A stretch of 64,000 nt of DNA from Hoeflea algicola (GTDB lineage Bacteria > Pseudomonadota > Alphaproteobacteria > Rhizobiales > Rhizobiaceae). Made by a program: the position numbers and the translations under genes. Where the stretch lies: NCBI RefSeq assembly GCF_026619415.1, contig NZ_JAOVZR010000001.1:4200501-4264500 (forward strand). Reading direction: 5' to 3'. Positions 21,336 through 30,184 of this stretch are shown piece by piece; the first letter of the stretch is position 1; each line of letters starts with the position of its first letter. The notes under the pieces are model-generated. The model saw only the letters and a list, made by a program, of their open reading frames with translations, was not told the origin of the DNA and made no database searches.

Positions 21336-22693
21336 CAGTGGCCCTCACCTTGAGCGACCATGTCGGAGCCGATCTTCTTGCGCTTTTTGAAGACCGCGGA
21401 AGGATTTCGATTGGAGATGATGCCGCGCGGTTTCCAAACCATGATCAGCACCATGGCCAGGCCGAAAATCAGCATGCGGTACTGGGTGGGTTCGAAATCG
21501 GGTCCGAAGATTTCCTTGAGGAAGTTGAGGTTTCTCAGCAGCTCAATGCCACCAATCATCACCACCGATGCGATCACGACGCCGATCTGCGAGCCCATGC
21601 CGCCCAGCACCACAATCGCCAGGATGATCGCCGATTCAAGGAAGGTGAAGCTTTCCGGCGAGATGAACCCCTGCCGGGTAGCGAAGAACGATCCGGCAAA
21701 ACCGCCAAACATCGCGCCGATGGCAAACGCAGTCAGCTTGGTGTTGGTGGTGTTGATGCCAAGTGACCGACAGGCGATTTCATCCTCGCGCAGCGCTTCC
21801 CAGGCGCGCCCGACCGGCAGCTTGCGCAGCCGCAGTGTCACGAAGTTGGTGATCAGTGCCAGAAGCAGGATGATATAATAGAGATAGATGAAACGGTGGA
21901 TCGAATCGTAGTCGAGGCCGAAGAAGTCTGCGAAACCGCCTTTGCGGCTGAATTCCAGACCGAAAAACGACGGCTTTGGAATACCGGAGATGCCGTTCGG
22001 GCCGCCGGTGAACTGGTACCAGTTGAGCAGCACGATGCGGATGATCTCCCCGAAGGCGAGTGTCACGATGGCGAGGTAATCGCCGCGCAACCTGAGCACA
22101 GGAAATCCGAGAATAACCCCCCATGTTGCGGCCAGCAAACCGGCCAGCGGTAGCGCCGTCCAGAAGCCGATGCTGAAATACTGGGCCAGCAAAGCGAACG
22201 AGTAGGCGCCCACAGCGTAGAAAGCGACGTAACCAAGGTCGAGAAGCCCGGCGAGCCCGACGACAATGTTCAGCCCCCAGCCAAGCATGACGTAGGTCAT
22301 GATCAGAATCGCCAGGTCGATGAACTGCCGGTCGCGGTTGGGGAAGAGCAACATGACGATGAACGGCAGGCCCATCGCCACCACCAGCAGCACCGGTCCG
22401 AGGACGCGGCCGACACCGCTCAGGGTACGCTCCGGAATGCTGAAATTCAGGTGTTGGGTAATCGGATTGCGGGTCTTGAACAGGAGCAGGTTCAACACCA
22501 ACCGCACGACAAAGACGATGCCGGTGGCGCTAAACCACAACCCCCACCGGTAGGTCAGGTCGAGACCACCGGTGACGATGTCGGTTCGCAGCGCGAAGAA
22601 GAAAAATCCGAGGATGGCGGCAAGGATGGCCGCAATGACGGCATCCTTGACGGAGTCAGCCAGAAGGCTGGGATTCTGTGGAATGGCGGACAT
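21335..22693 (-). CDS. livM: Branched-chain amino-acid ABC transporter permease LivM
   Basis: The 452-residue inner-membrane permease has its core from about residue 125 ([39 protein letters not shown]), the LivM signature, and [21 protein letters not shown] later. An N-terminal extension of about 120 residues with two or three extra helices is common in alphaproteobacterial LivM. The C-terminus is basic. Adjacent livH and livG overlap by one base each. Confidence 0.94.
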   Translation of the reverse strand: MSAIPQNPSLLADSVKDAVIAAILAAILGFFFFALRTDIVTGGLDLTYRWGLWFSATGIVFVVRLVLNLLLFKTRNPITQHLNFSIPERTLSGVGRVLGPVLLVVAMGLPFIVMLLFPNRDRQFIDLAILIMTYVMLGWGLNIVVGLAGLLDLGYVAFYAVGAYSFALLAQYFSIGFWTALPLAGLLAATWGVILGFPVLRLRGDYLAIVTLAFGEIIRIVLLNWYQFTGGPNGISGIPKPSFFGLEFSRKGGFADFFGLDYDSIHRFIYLYYIILLLALITNFVTLRLRKLPVGRAWEALREDEIACRSLGINTTNTKLTAFAIGAMFGGFAGSFFATRQGFISPESFTFLESAIILAIVVLGGMGSQIGVVIASVVMIGGIELLRNLNFLKEIFGPDFEPTQYRMLIFGLAMVLIMVWKPRGIISNRNPSAVFKKRKKIGSDMVAQGEGH

Positions 22694-23619
22694 TAGACCT
22701 TCTCGACTTCGGGTTTGCCAAGCAAGCCGGACGGCATGAAGATGAGAACGATCACCAGGATGGAGAAGGCGGCGACGTCCTTGTACTCAACCGTGAAGTA
22801 GCCTGACCAGAACACCTCGATCAGACCGATCAGCAAACCGCCGAGCATTGCGCCGGGCAGGGAGCCGATACCGCCGAGAACGGCGGCGGTGAAGGCTTTC
22901 ACGCCAGCCAGGAAGCCGATGTAGAAATCGACCACGCCGTAAAGCAGCAGGAACATGAAGCCAGCGACCGCAGCAAGTGCAGCCCCCATCACGAAAGTCA
23001 GTGAGATGGTACGGTCAACGTTGACGCCGAGCAGCGCGGCCATTTTCTGATCCTGTTCGCAGGCCCGCTGCGAGCGGCCCAGCGGGGTTTTTGAAATCAG
23101 CAGCGAAAACCCGATCATCAGCGCCAGTGTGGTGAAGATGATGATCATCTGCATATAGGACAGTTGCACGGCGATGGTGCCGTTGTCGGTCACGCCTTCC
23201 ATCAACGTGATGCCACCCTGGATCTGGGGCGGCAGCGGCTTGACGCGCGCGCCCTGGGTGATCTGCACGAAATTCTGCAGCACGATCGACATGCCGATGG
23301 CGGTGATCAGCGGCGCCAGCCGAAACGATCCGCGCAACGGCCTGTAGGCCATTCGCTCCACCGCCCAGCCCCATGCCGAGGTGAACACCATGGCGACGAT
23401 CAGTGTGATAATGAGGATCAGCGGCAGCGCCGAAATCCCGATCGCGACCAGCGCAAGAAATGTCGCCAGGGCGATGAATGAACCCACCATGAAGATATCG
23501 CCATGGGCGAAATTGATCATGCCGATGATGCCATAGACCATGGTGTAGCCGATGGCGATGAGCCCGTAGATCGAACCCAGAGTCAGCCCGTTAATGAGCT
23601 GTTGCAGAAAATATTCCAT
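22693..23619 (-). CDS. livH: Branched-chain amino-acid ABC transporter permease LivH
   Basis: The 308-residue permease has N-terminal [44 protein letters not shown], a textbook LivH start, and [23 protein letters not shown] in the second half. It is first gene of the minus-strand liv run. Its promoter must lie in the 133 bp before the CmcI-like gene. Confidence 0.95.
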   Translation of the reverse strand: MEYFLQQLINGLTLGSIYGLIAIGYTMVYGIIGMINFAHGDIFMVGSFIALATFLALVAIGISALPLILIITLIVAMVFTSAWGWAVERMAYRPLRGSFRLAPLITAIGMSIVLQNFVQITQGARVKPLPPQIQGGITLMEGVTDNGTIAVQLSYMQMIIIFTTLALMIGFSLLISKTPLGRSQRACEQDQKMAALLGVNVDRTISLTFVMGAALAAVAGFMFLLLYGVVDFYIGFLAGVKAFTAAVLGGIGSLPGAMLGGLLIGLIEVFWSGYFTVEYKDVAAFSILVIVLIFMPSGLLGKPEVEKV

Positions 23620-23752
23620 GAGGCAGCTGTCCCCGTCTTATTGCTTTTGCTTTGGGAGGCGCTTTGGTTGCACCCTCTTCCCCTTGCAGCCTGTATAGCC
23701 TTTTTTCGAAGGCCGTGAACACCAAAAACTCGTTTTGCACCGCCGTCAATCA

Positions 23753-24667
23753 TTAAACCGATTGAAAGTTGTAAACTCTTGATTGGGTTCCCCAAAATTG
23801 TTCGATATGCGGCTGCACCTTCCGTGGCGGAAGGAGCTCCGCCGGCAAAAGGCAAGTCCGGGTGATCTGGTTTGCGGCCCTCACTCTCACGCGGTGCGGC
23901 GGAGAAATCCATCCGGTGCGACTGTGATCTGGAGTTTCTGGTCGATTCTGCTTGTCTATGACGAAATCGGCGCGGTTTTTGATAAAGGCGTGGACAGCGG
24001 TTTTGGGGCTGTTGCCCGGTCCCCAGGGACGGTTGGCCGACAGCTCCGCCGGCATATCCTCGACAAGGGTGTCGAATACAATGCAGTAACTGCCCGGCGA
24101 AACCAGCGGCGCGTAGGCTTCCAGTTCGGCCAGCACGTGATCATGGCTATGGTTGGAATCGAGACAAACGAGGATGCGCTTGTAGCCCGAAGCGATCTGC
24201 CTGACCTTGGCCACGGTTTCTACGGCAATGCTCGAACCTTCGATCATCTCGATGCGTGGTGCCATCGGATGCGCTTCGATTGCCTGGCGGTTGTGGGTGC
24301 GGATATCGATATCGATGCCCAGTACCTTGCGCGCGGGCTTGCGTGGATCGAGTGTTTCACCTCGTTCGGTGGCGTCGCACATTTCCAGCAACGCGAGCAA
24401 CGAGGCTGAATAGATCAGCGAGCCGCCGTGGGCTATCCCGGTTTCGATGATCAGGTCCGGGCGTATCGCCCAGACCAGTTCCTGCAGGGCCCAGGTGTCA
24501 TTGGGAAACTGGATTGCCGGGCGGCCGAGCCAGGAGAAATTATAGCAATATTTGTGATGCGCGCTCTCTCTAAGCCAGGTCCTGGACAGAGTCTGCAGAT
24601 CGGTGTCAGCCACCAGACCATCAATATTCTTCTCCACCTCAGTGCGGAATTCTTCATGAGGATCCAT
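23753..24667 (-). CDS. CmcI-like (cephalosporin hydroxylase family) methyltransferase, C-terminus frameshifted
   Basis: The 304-residue protein contains a SAM-dependent methyltransferase-like CmcI fold: FSWLGRPAIQFPNDTWALQELV, DLIIETGIAHGGSLIYSA and LVCLDSNHSHDHVLAELE. Family members methylate or hydroxylate sugars and secondary metabolites. After DFVIDKQ the in-frame tail is basic and unlike the family. One base over, the same DNA encodes RIDQKLQITVAPDGFLRR followed by a stop at 23887, which is how this family normally ends. The gene has therefore lost its native last 20 or so residues and gained about 65 foreign ones. It overlaps the WbqC-like gene end by 14 bp and is last in the island. 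Confidence 0.75.
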   Translation of the reverse strand: MDPHEEFRTEVEKNIDGLVADTDLQTLSRTWLRESAHHKYCYNFSWLGRPAIQFPNDTWALQELVWAIRPDLIIETGIAHGGSLIYSASLLALLEMCDATERGETLDPRKPARKVLGIDIDIRTHNRQAIEAHPMAPRIEMIEGSSIAVETVAKVRQIASGYKRILVCLDSNHSHDHVLAELEAYAPLVSPGSYCIVFDTLVEDMPAELSANRPWGPGNSPKTAVHAFIKNRADFVIDKQNRPETPDHSRTGWISPPHRVRVRAANQITRTCLLPAELLPPRKVQPHIEQFWGTQSRVYNFQSV

Positions 24668-25376
24668 GTATAAAGTCCTTCCAGTCTCGTGTCTGTGATC
24701 CGATCACGCCCAGCCCATCTTGACCGCAGTTGGCCACCAGATCGAGCGCCGTCACAAAGGGGGTGAACGTCCCGTGCAATTGTCGGTAGTGTGCACATTT
24801 GTAATCCATGTAGGACACCGATACGCCTGCCGCCTCGAACAGTTCGTGGTCGAGGTAGTTTCTGGCCCCATGGCCGGTAATATAGTCGGTACCGCCGACC
24901 GCCTTGACCAGCGCCAGCACCCGCTCGCTTCCCGCACCGGCAATGCCGAAATCGGAGGCACTGGCAAACCGTGTGTCCGCATCAAGGCCAAAATAGCGAC
25001 TCAGTGCCAGCATGCTGGTCCGCGATAGCGCGGCAACGGTTTCATGATTGCCATCAATCACGCCGCGCGCCAGGTCGAGCGCCTCGCCGGCAAATGCCGT
25101 GCCGTCGAGGGAACTTGATAACATGTCGAGATGGCGATCACGCCAGCGCGGCAACGGCTGCAGTTGTACTTCCTCAATGGTTTGGCCGAGCCGATGATCG
25201 CTGAGTGGGACCGTCATCCAGGTCATACCGCTGGGCGTCTTGACCTGAACCCGGTTGGAAAAACTTCCCTTGGAAAACTGCACGTCATCATAATGGATGA
25301 AAACATCAGCAAGCCGGATCTGCTCAAGCATCCCGACCCAGGGAAAATACATCGACTGGCTGATGACGACCCTCAT
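24654..25376 (-). CDS. WbqC-like family protein
   Basis: The 240-residue protein starts MRVVISQSMYFPWVGMLEQI, continues HYDDVQFSKGSFSNRVQVKTPSG, and has TDYITGHGARNYLD and VSYMDYKCAHYRQLHGTFTPF. These match the WbqC-like family of O-antigen and glycan clusters, whose biochemical activity is not established (a transferase role is often proposed). The ATG at 25376 is chosen because the conserved N-terminus starts there. Confidence 0.8.
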   Translation of the reverse strand: MRVVISQSMYFPWVGMLEQIRLADVFIHYDDVQFSKGSFSNRVQVKTPSGMTWMTVPLSDHRLGQTIEEVQLQPLPRWRDRHLDMLSSSLDGTAFAGEALDLARGVIDGNHETVAALSRTSMLALSRYFGLDADTRFASASDFGIAGAGSERVLALVKAVGGTDYITGHGARNYLDHELFEAAGVSVSYMDYKCAHYRQLHGTFTPFVTALDLVANCGQDGLGVIGSQTRDWKDFIHGSS

Positions 25377-25473
25377 GGTGTGAAATGCTCCTTTTTGCGT
25401 GTCACCACCAAACCGGCAAGCCATTGCTCAGACGGAGCAGTCCTCTTTAAGCGGTCCAAAATCGGGAAGCACT

Positions 25474-26573
25474 TCAATTCAGGAGATCTCTTATGGAAAC
25501 GATATTCTTTGCATCCACGCCTCTGACAATGAGTGATTTCCTGATTTCATCAAAGAAAGTCATTGAGCCAACGAAAAAATGGGCGCCTTGATTCCTCGGC
25601 ACTGCATCGAGAGATGCAATTGCCAATCCATAGCCATCTATAAATTTGTCTGTCCATGAGGTGTTGGAATCGAATACTGGCGTACGGCCAAAATCCCCAA
25701 CGGACGCCAAGTAGGGGAAAGACCTCAATGGCACGTAGCAGTTCTTGTTTTCAGTGCCATCATACCAATTTTGAAACGCGGTAATGGCACGTGCCGCACG
25801 GCCAAAATATCCATCACATGTCGGGGGGCAATCGTCCCTACGGCAGCTTTCCGGCCCTGAAGCTTGCGTGCGGTGACATGAAAGGTATTGCCATAGCTCC
25901 CGCCGCGAACCTCGATTTCCGAAAAACCCGCACTTGATAAAATCAGATGTATGGAACGGGTTGTGAACATGTTCACATGCTGGTGCTCGAACTGCGATAT
26001 ATCCCCCAGTTCAATGGATTGGGTGGAATTCGTCGTTGAAAAACAGAATACGCCACCATCGGACAAGCAGGCAAAGACCTGTGCACTGAACTCGACAACA
26101 TCGGGGATGTGCTCAAAAACATCATTACAATAGATGAATTCGGCGGGATTTTCGATCAAGCCTTGGCCGAAATATTCGTTTATGAGTTCGAATCCCAGCC
26201 TTTGGCTCCATTTCTTGGAGTATTCTGACGGGTCAATTCCGACCGCCCTAAATCCATTGGCCTTCAAATGCTCGATGGAAAAACCGGCTCCGCAGCCAAT
26301 TTCATAAGCGATTTTTGGCGAAAAGCGTTGGACTTCACCGAGAAAAAACCGATTAACACTCGACCCATAGGTGTCCATCTGGCCGGACTCTGGATTGAGA
26401 AAACCAATGTTCTCGTTCATCTGATAAGCGCGGTTTATGTTGCCCCATTCCAGCTCGGTTGGCTGAAATCTCAGATAGTCAAATTCATGGTCGATGGTGA
26501 CCCGAATAGGCAGAGTCTGATCGATATTTGGCGAACCTTCAGTGGAACCGCTCAAGCGCCAATAAAATGGCAT
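25474..26573 (-). pseudogene. Two-domain SAM methyltransferase broken by a frameshift at a G6/C6 run
   Basis: The N-terminal part (26573 to about 25828) is a class I methyltransferase: AYEIGCGAGFSIEHLKANGFRAVGIDPSE is motif I, FIYCNDVFEHIPDV motif II and GGVFCFSTTNSTQS a later strand. Past the run at 25823-25828 the frame becomes nonsense and stops at 25725. The -1 frame instead reads CDGYFGRAARAITAFQNWYD and joins the conserved C-terminal part (FDSNTSWTDKFIDGYGLAI, HFFVGSMTFFDEIRK), ending at 25474. One extra base in the run restores a single protein of about 365 residues. Start ATG 26573 lies 10 bp after the FAD gene. Confidence 0.8.
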
Positions 26574-26583
26574 TCTTGCAATT

Positions 26584-27921
26584 TCAACGCAATCGCTCGT
26601 AACAGTCCAGTGCGGCCGCATATGCAGATCCTACGGTATTGTGAGAGAAAAACTGGCCTGTATCAGTGCGCATCCCCGAAAAATATATCGGCTTGCCGCC
26701 AAACGACGACGACACTTCCTGCTCGAATTTGTCCAGAACATTCTTGTTTGCGAGTGTCGGGCTGCACAGCTTCATCGATTTTTCCAAACGGTGCGACGCA
26801 ACCACAGCACAGTTCGGAAATATCCGGGAAATCTCATCGGTTATTTCGGCTGTTTCCGGTGGCTGGCCAACGGGGTGAAGAAACTCGACTGAAAGCACGC
26901 TTTGGTTATCATCGCGTCTGTCCGAGTTGTAAGCTTCATAATTGACGATTCGCGACGACTTCAAAACAGGATCATGGCATAGAAGATAATAGGCAGGGAA
27001 ATCCGCCCCTATGCGGTTGTCGAGCTGGAAATAGGCGATGGACAGTTCAATTTGGTCCAATTCATCGACCAAATGCTGTGCCAGCGTATGGATCGGGGCA
27101 GCAATGATACACGCATCGCAGATTTCAGACAGAGCCACCCCGTCGCTTAACAACCGCCCGCCATCGATGCTGATCTGCTTTTCGAATTCGATCTTGATGT
27201 GTTTCTTTTCGGCCCATGCGATCACACGTTCATTGAGGTCCGTGTATTCAGCCTTGAAAACCAGCCCGACCCGGTCACCATATACTTTCCCGAACGGCTC
27301 GGTTTGCAGCGGATTTGCAACAACCTGATCCAGCCATGGGTCTTGCTTCAGACTATCCGCCTGCCGTTTATCGCACACCACCATTCTTCGAAGATCATAG
27401 AAGCAGTGCAAAGCCTGTTTGGTAAGGTTTTCAGCCTTTGAATGCCAAAGTTTTTCGAGTGTTGGAATGGTGACATCAAGCGCAGCGGTACGCCCAAACC
27501 TGCGAATGGCTTCATCCCGCGCACTTACGGCTCGATCTTCCGAACCGTTTTCCGCACACATCTCAATCAGAATTCGTTCCAGATCCGGATGATGCCTGAC
27601 ATCGGGATACACGCTGCTGAAATTGTTCATCCCGAAATTATTGCTGGCGCCAAGGTCGACGTTCACGCCCTCAAGCAACTCGAAAACTTCTGCCCCAAAA
27701 ATTTCGCACAGATATGCATATTGATCGTGACTGACGTAAATCACGTGCATTCCCAGTTCTTGCCGGCCAAACGGCGTGTCAATCTTGTTGTAAAGACCGG
27801 TTACAGAGCGCCCCCGTTCGAACAATGTGACATTCATCTGTCGGTCGGCTAATGCCGCAGCGGACACCAGGCCGCCGATGGAAGCGCCTACAATACCCAC
27901 GGTCTTTTTGTTCGTCCGCAT
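26584..27921 (-). CDS. FAD/NAD(P)-binding oxidoreductase, protoporphyrinogen-oxidase-like
   Basis: The 445-residue protein opens with a Rossmann dinucleotide-binding motif, VGIVGASIGGLVSAAALADRQMNVTLFERG. The middle (EICDACIIAAPIHTLAQHLVDE) and end (YFSGMRTDTGQFFSHNTVGSAYAAAL) fit a flavin amine-oxidase or UDP-galactopyranose-mutase-like fold. Substrate is unknown. Base composition is visibly lower in GC than neighbouring housekeeping genes. Its stop is 10 bp before the methyltransferase start and its start 3 bp after the TylF-like stop, so they are co-transcribed. Confidence 0.75.
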   Translation of the reverse strand: MRTNKKTVGIVGASIGGLVSAAALADRQMNVTLFERGRSVTGLYNKIDTPFGRQELGMHVIYVSHDQYAYLCEIFGAEVFELLEGVNVDLGASNNFGMNNFSSVYPDVRHHPDLERILIEMCAENGSEDRAVSARDEAIRRFGRTAALDVTIPTLEKLWHSKAENLTKQALHCFYDLRRMVVCDKRQADSLKQDPWLDQVVANPLQTEPFGKVYGDRVGLVFKAEYTDLNERVIAWAEKKHIKIEFEKQISIDGGRLLSDGVALSEICDACIIAAPIHTLAQHLVDELDQIELSIAYFQLDNRIGADFPAYYLLCHDPVLKSSRIVNYEAYNSDRRDDNQSVLSVEFLHPVGQPPETAEITDEISRIFPNCAVVASHRLEKSMKLCSPTLANKNVLDKFEQEVSSSFGGKPIYFSGMRTDTGQFFSHNTVGSAYAAALDCYERLR

Positions 27922-27924
27922 TAT

Positions 27925-28686
27925 TCAGGAGCCCAACTTAAACCAGCTTATTTGTGGGCAGAACGCCACACGGTTCAGCGATAGATTGTTTAATCCAAAT
28001 ACTTCGGCCAGCGCCTTGGTCTCTCCGGGCCACATCGCCTGGTTGATTTCTTCAAGCACAACAATGCTGCCCTGGGTCAATCTGGGCTTGATCTTCCGCA
28101 TCAACTCCACCGTTGGGCCGTAGAGCCCAAGTCCAAAATTGGCGAGCGATATCACTGTTTCGGGATGTTCATCCAAATAGCTATCGAAACTGTCCGGCAA
28201 CGCTCCAGTGACAATTGAACCCTTTGGCATATGGCCTAGCGGCCGGTTAAGATCCATCAGGTCTATTCCGTTGCGAATTTCATCTTCACCTGAGAAAGCC
28301 ATGCCGCCCGGTTTTTTCAATTCAATCGTCTCATCAGATCGGTTTTCATCAAATTCACCGATGTCAGAGAACCCTTCAAAGGAATCAAAACCGATGATTT
28401 TTCTGGTATGATTGTAAGGTTCATATATGGCGCTCAATTGTTGCCATGCGAAGAATGAAGACCCTCGATAGACCCCGAAATCACAGACAGAACCGTGGAT
28501 ATCCAGGATCTCCTTGAAAATCTCGTGCCTTGCCAAAAAATGCCCTAAGGATTGCCTCGGTATATACCGGCAAAAAGCGTGCATTTTTTCACTGAAACTT
28601 CCGCTTGATTTTTGGAAGTAGTTTCCAATGTCAGAAAAATATTTCTTTTCATCCTCGCGATAATTATTGGAATTTGACTGCTCCAA
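27925..28686 (-). CDS. TylF/MycF-like O-methyltransferase
   Basis: About 253 residues with ARHEIFKEILDIHGSVCDFGVYRGSSFFAWQQL and KIIGFDSFEGFSDIGEFD, the hallmark of the TylF (macrocin O-methyltransferase) family. Members methylate sugar hydroxyls, including capsule and exopolysaccharide sugars. I prefer the TTG at 28686, seven bases after AAGGA; no ATG occurs before 28584, which would cut into conserved residues (SFSEKMHAFCRYIPRQSL). It is AT-rich relative to the flanks and tightly coupled to the FAD gene. Confidence 0.75.
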   Translation of the reverse strand: MEQSNSNNYREDEKKYFSDIGNYFQKSSGSFSEKMHAFCRYIPRQSLGHFLARHEIFKEILDIHGSVCDFGVYRGSSFFAWQQLSAIYEPYNHTRKIIGFDSFEGFSDIGEFDENRSDETIELKKPGGMAFSGEDEIRNGIDLMDLNRPLGHMPKGSIVTGALPDSFDSYLDEHPETVISLANFGLGLYGPTVELMRKIKPRLTQGSIVVLEEINQAMWPGETKALAEVFGLNNLSLNRVAFCPQISWFKLGS

Positions 28687-28751
28687 TTTGAATTCCTTCT
28701 GGCGCAATTGTCGAGAATATCCGAATTTACTTCAGAAGAGCTCGACAATAG

Positions 28752-28955
28752 CTATTGGTGACAATTTGACGCTTGGTACCGTTTCGCAAATACACATTTC
28801 AACCCGGTGACGCCGTCCTGTCGGGCCATGACCGCGCCGATGATGGCGTGAATACCGGTCTGCACCGCCCCGTTGTCCCGGCGGTGGTAAAATCCCTTGA
28901 TGACGATAAAACCGTTTCGGGTAAATTCGTTCACTGGGTCTTGACCCAACTGCAT
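28752..28955 (-). pseudogene. N-terminal relic of a phytanoyl-CoA dioxygenase-like gene
   Basis: The 67-codon frame encodes MQLGQDPVNEFTRNGFIVIK then GFYHRRDNGAVQTGIHAIIGAVM. 'F-x-R-N-G-F-I-V-I-K-G-F-Y' plus the following helix matches the start of PhyH-family Fe(II)/2-oxoglutarate dioxygenases, but nothing similar follows and the family needs about 250-300 residues. A GAGG lies before the ATG. This looks like a truncated gene at the edge of the AT-rich island; the remaining 28708-29008 interval contains no other gene I can support. Confidence 0.5.
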
Positions 28956-29008
28956 CTCGGGGATCCTCTAGAAGTTCCCTTGACGTGGTGACGCCAGCGG
29001 AATGTGTG

Positions 29009-30184
29009 TCAAGCGTCGTTCAGGCGGCTTTCAAGCAAGTGAACAGGGAACAGCATGCCGTCAAGCAGCTTGTAGTACTCGCCGGCAGTCTGGGCGTTGC
29101 CGATCGCCATGTCGAAATACAGATGCCCCTCGGCGTGTCCCATGAACCTGGGCACCTCGGCGCGGTAGCGGAAGACCGGGTTGAACTGCTTTAGCGCCTT
29201 GGGTCCGCGCCAGGCCTTGATGGCGGCTGCATACCCGGCTTTCTTCGCATCGAACCGTGCACGGTCTCCCTGGTTTTCGCAGTCTCCGGCGCAGGCTTTG
29301 ATGAAACCTTCTTCCCACCCGTTCAGCTCGATGCCGTAGCGCTGCTTGAACGATTCGATCGTGTGCACGATAGACGCAGTAATTCCGAGCTCGATCGGGA
29401 ACGGAAAGTTGGCGACCTCCAGTTCATCCTCATTTTCCTCGCGCACGGTCTTGAGGCGTTCCAGGCCGACCGCATAGTCCCGCAGGCCGGCAGTGTTGGA
29501 AGCCTTGCACGCTCCGAACACCGACAGCGGTCGTTCCCAATAAATGCAGGCATCGGCCATCATTACCGTTTTACAGATGCTGTCATAGTCGGGATTGGCA
29601 TTCTCGAAGTACCGGTTCGAGAAGGCATCGCGGATTCTGTTCAGCAGCTCTTTCTTGAGTGCGCCGTGATAGATGCCGAACGGGCAGGCCGGCCGGTCCT
29701 TGGCGTCTTCCCAGAAGAAAATCTTGCGCATCAGATCCTTCTTTTCCATGTGGATCAGATGACTTCCGGTCGGTACCGTGGTGATTTCGCGGTCAGTCCT
29801 TGCATCGGGCCAGATGAAATAGCTTCGACCCCAGGTGAAGGCATCGACATGGGGCACGCGTGCACTGGTCACGCGCAGCGCTTCGCACAGTTCTGGATCC
29901 AGATAGTCATCATCACCGATGAAGCTGACCCACTCGCCGCGCGCATGCTGCGGCATCCGTTCCCAGTTGTCTTGCATCGAGAGCGGCTCTTGCTCAGGAG
30001 ATAACAGCCGCAACCGGCTGTCTCCAGTACTCTCGACAAATTCCGCCAAGGGCGCCGCGTTGTCTGAATTGTCCCCGATCAGGATTTCGAAATCCTGCCG
30101 CGTGGAGGCCAGCATGTGACGTGCCGCATTCATCGCATAGTGCTGGCGGTTGCGCGTCGGGATGCAGATCGTCAATCGGGTCAT
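29009..30184 (-). CDS. Family 2-like glycosyltransferase (copy A)
   Basis: The 391-residue GT-A-fold enzyme has N-terminus RLTICIPTRNRQHYAMNA, nucleotide-sugar region ILIGDNSDN, and a metal-binding DDD in VSFIGDDDYLDPEL. PACPFGIYHGALKKELLNRI follows. The acceptor is unknown. It is paralogous to the next gene (shared PTRNRQ, GDNSD, DNWER, GDDDYLDP and GIYHGA), so the pair arose by tandem duplication. ATG 30184 overlaps the upstream stop by four bases. Confidence 0.85.
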   Translation of the reverse strand: MTRLTICIPTRNRQHYAMNAARHMLASTRQDFEILIGDNSDNAAPLAEFVESTGDSRLRLLSPEQEPLSMQDNWERMPQHARGEWVSFIGDDDYLDPELCEALRVTSARVPHVDAFTWGRSYFIWPDARTDREITTVPTGSHLIHMEKKDLMRKIFFWEDAKDRPACPFGIYHGALKKELLNRIRDAFSNRYFENANPDYDSICKTVMMADACIYWERPLSVFGACKASNTAGLRDYAVGLERLKTVREENEDELEVANFPFPIELGITASIVHTIESFKQRYGIELNGWEEGFIKACAGDCENQGDRARFDAKKAGYAAAIKAWRGPKALKQFNPVFRYRAEVPRFMGHAEGHLYFDMAIGNAQTAGEYYKLLDGMLFPVHLLESRLNDA

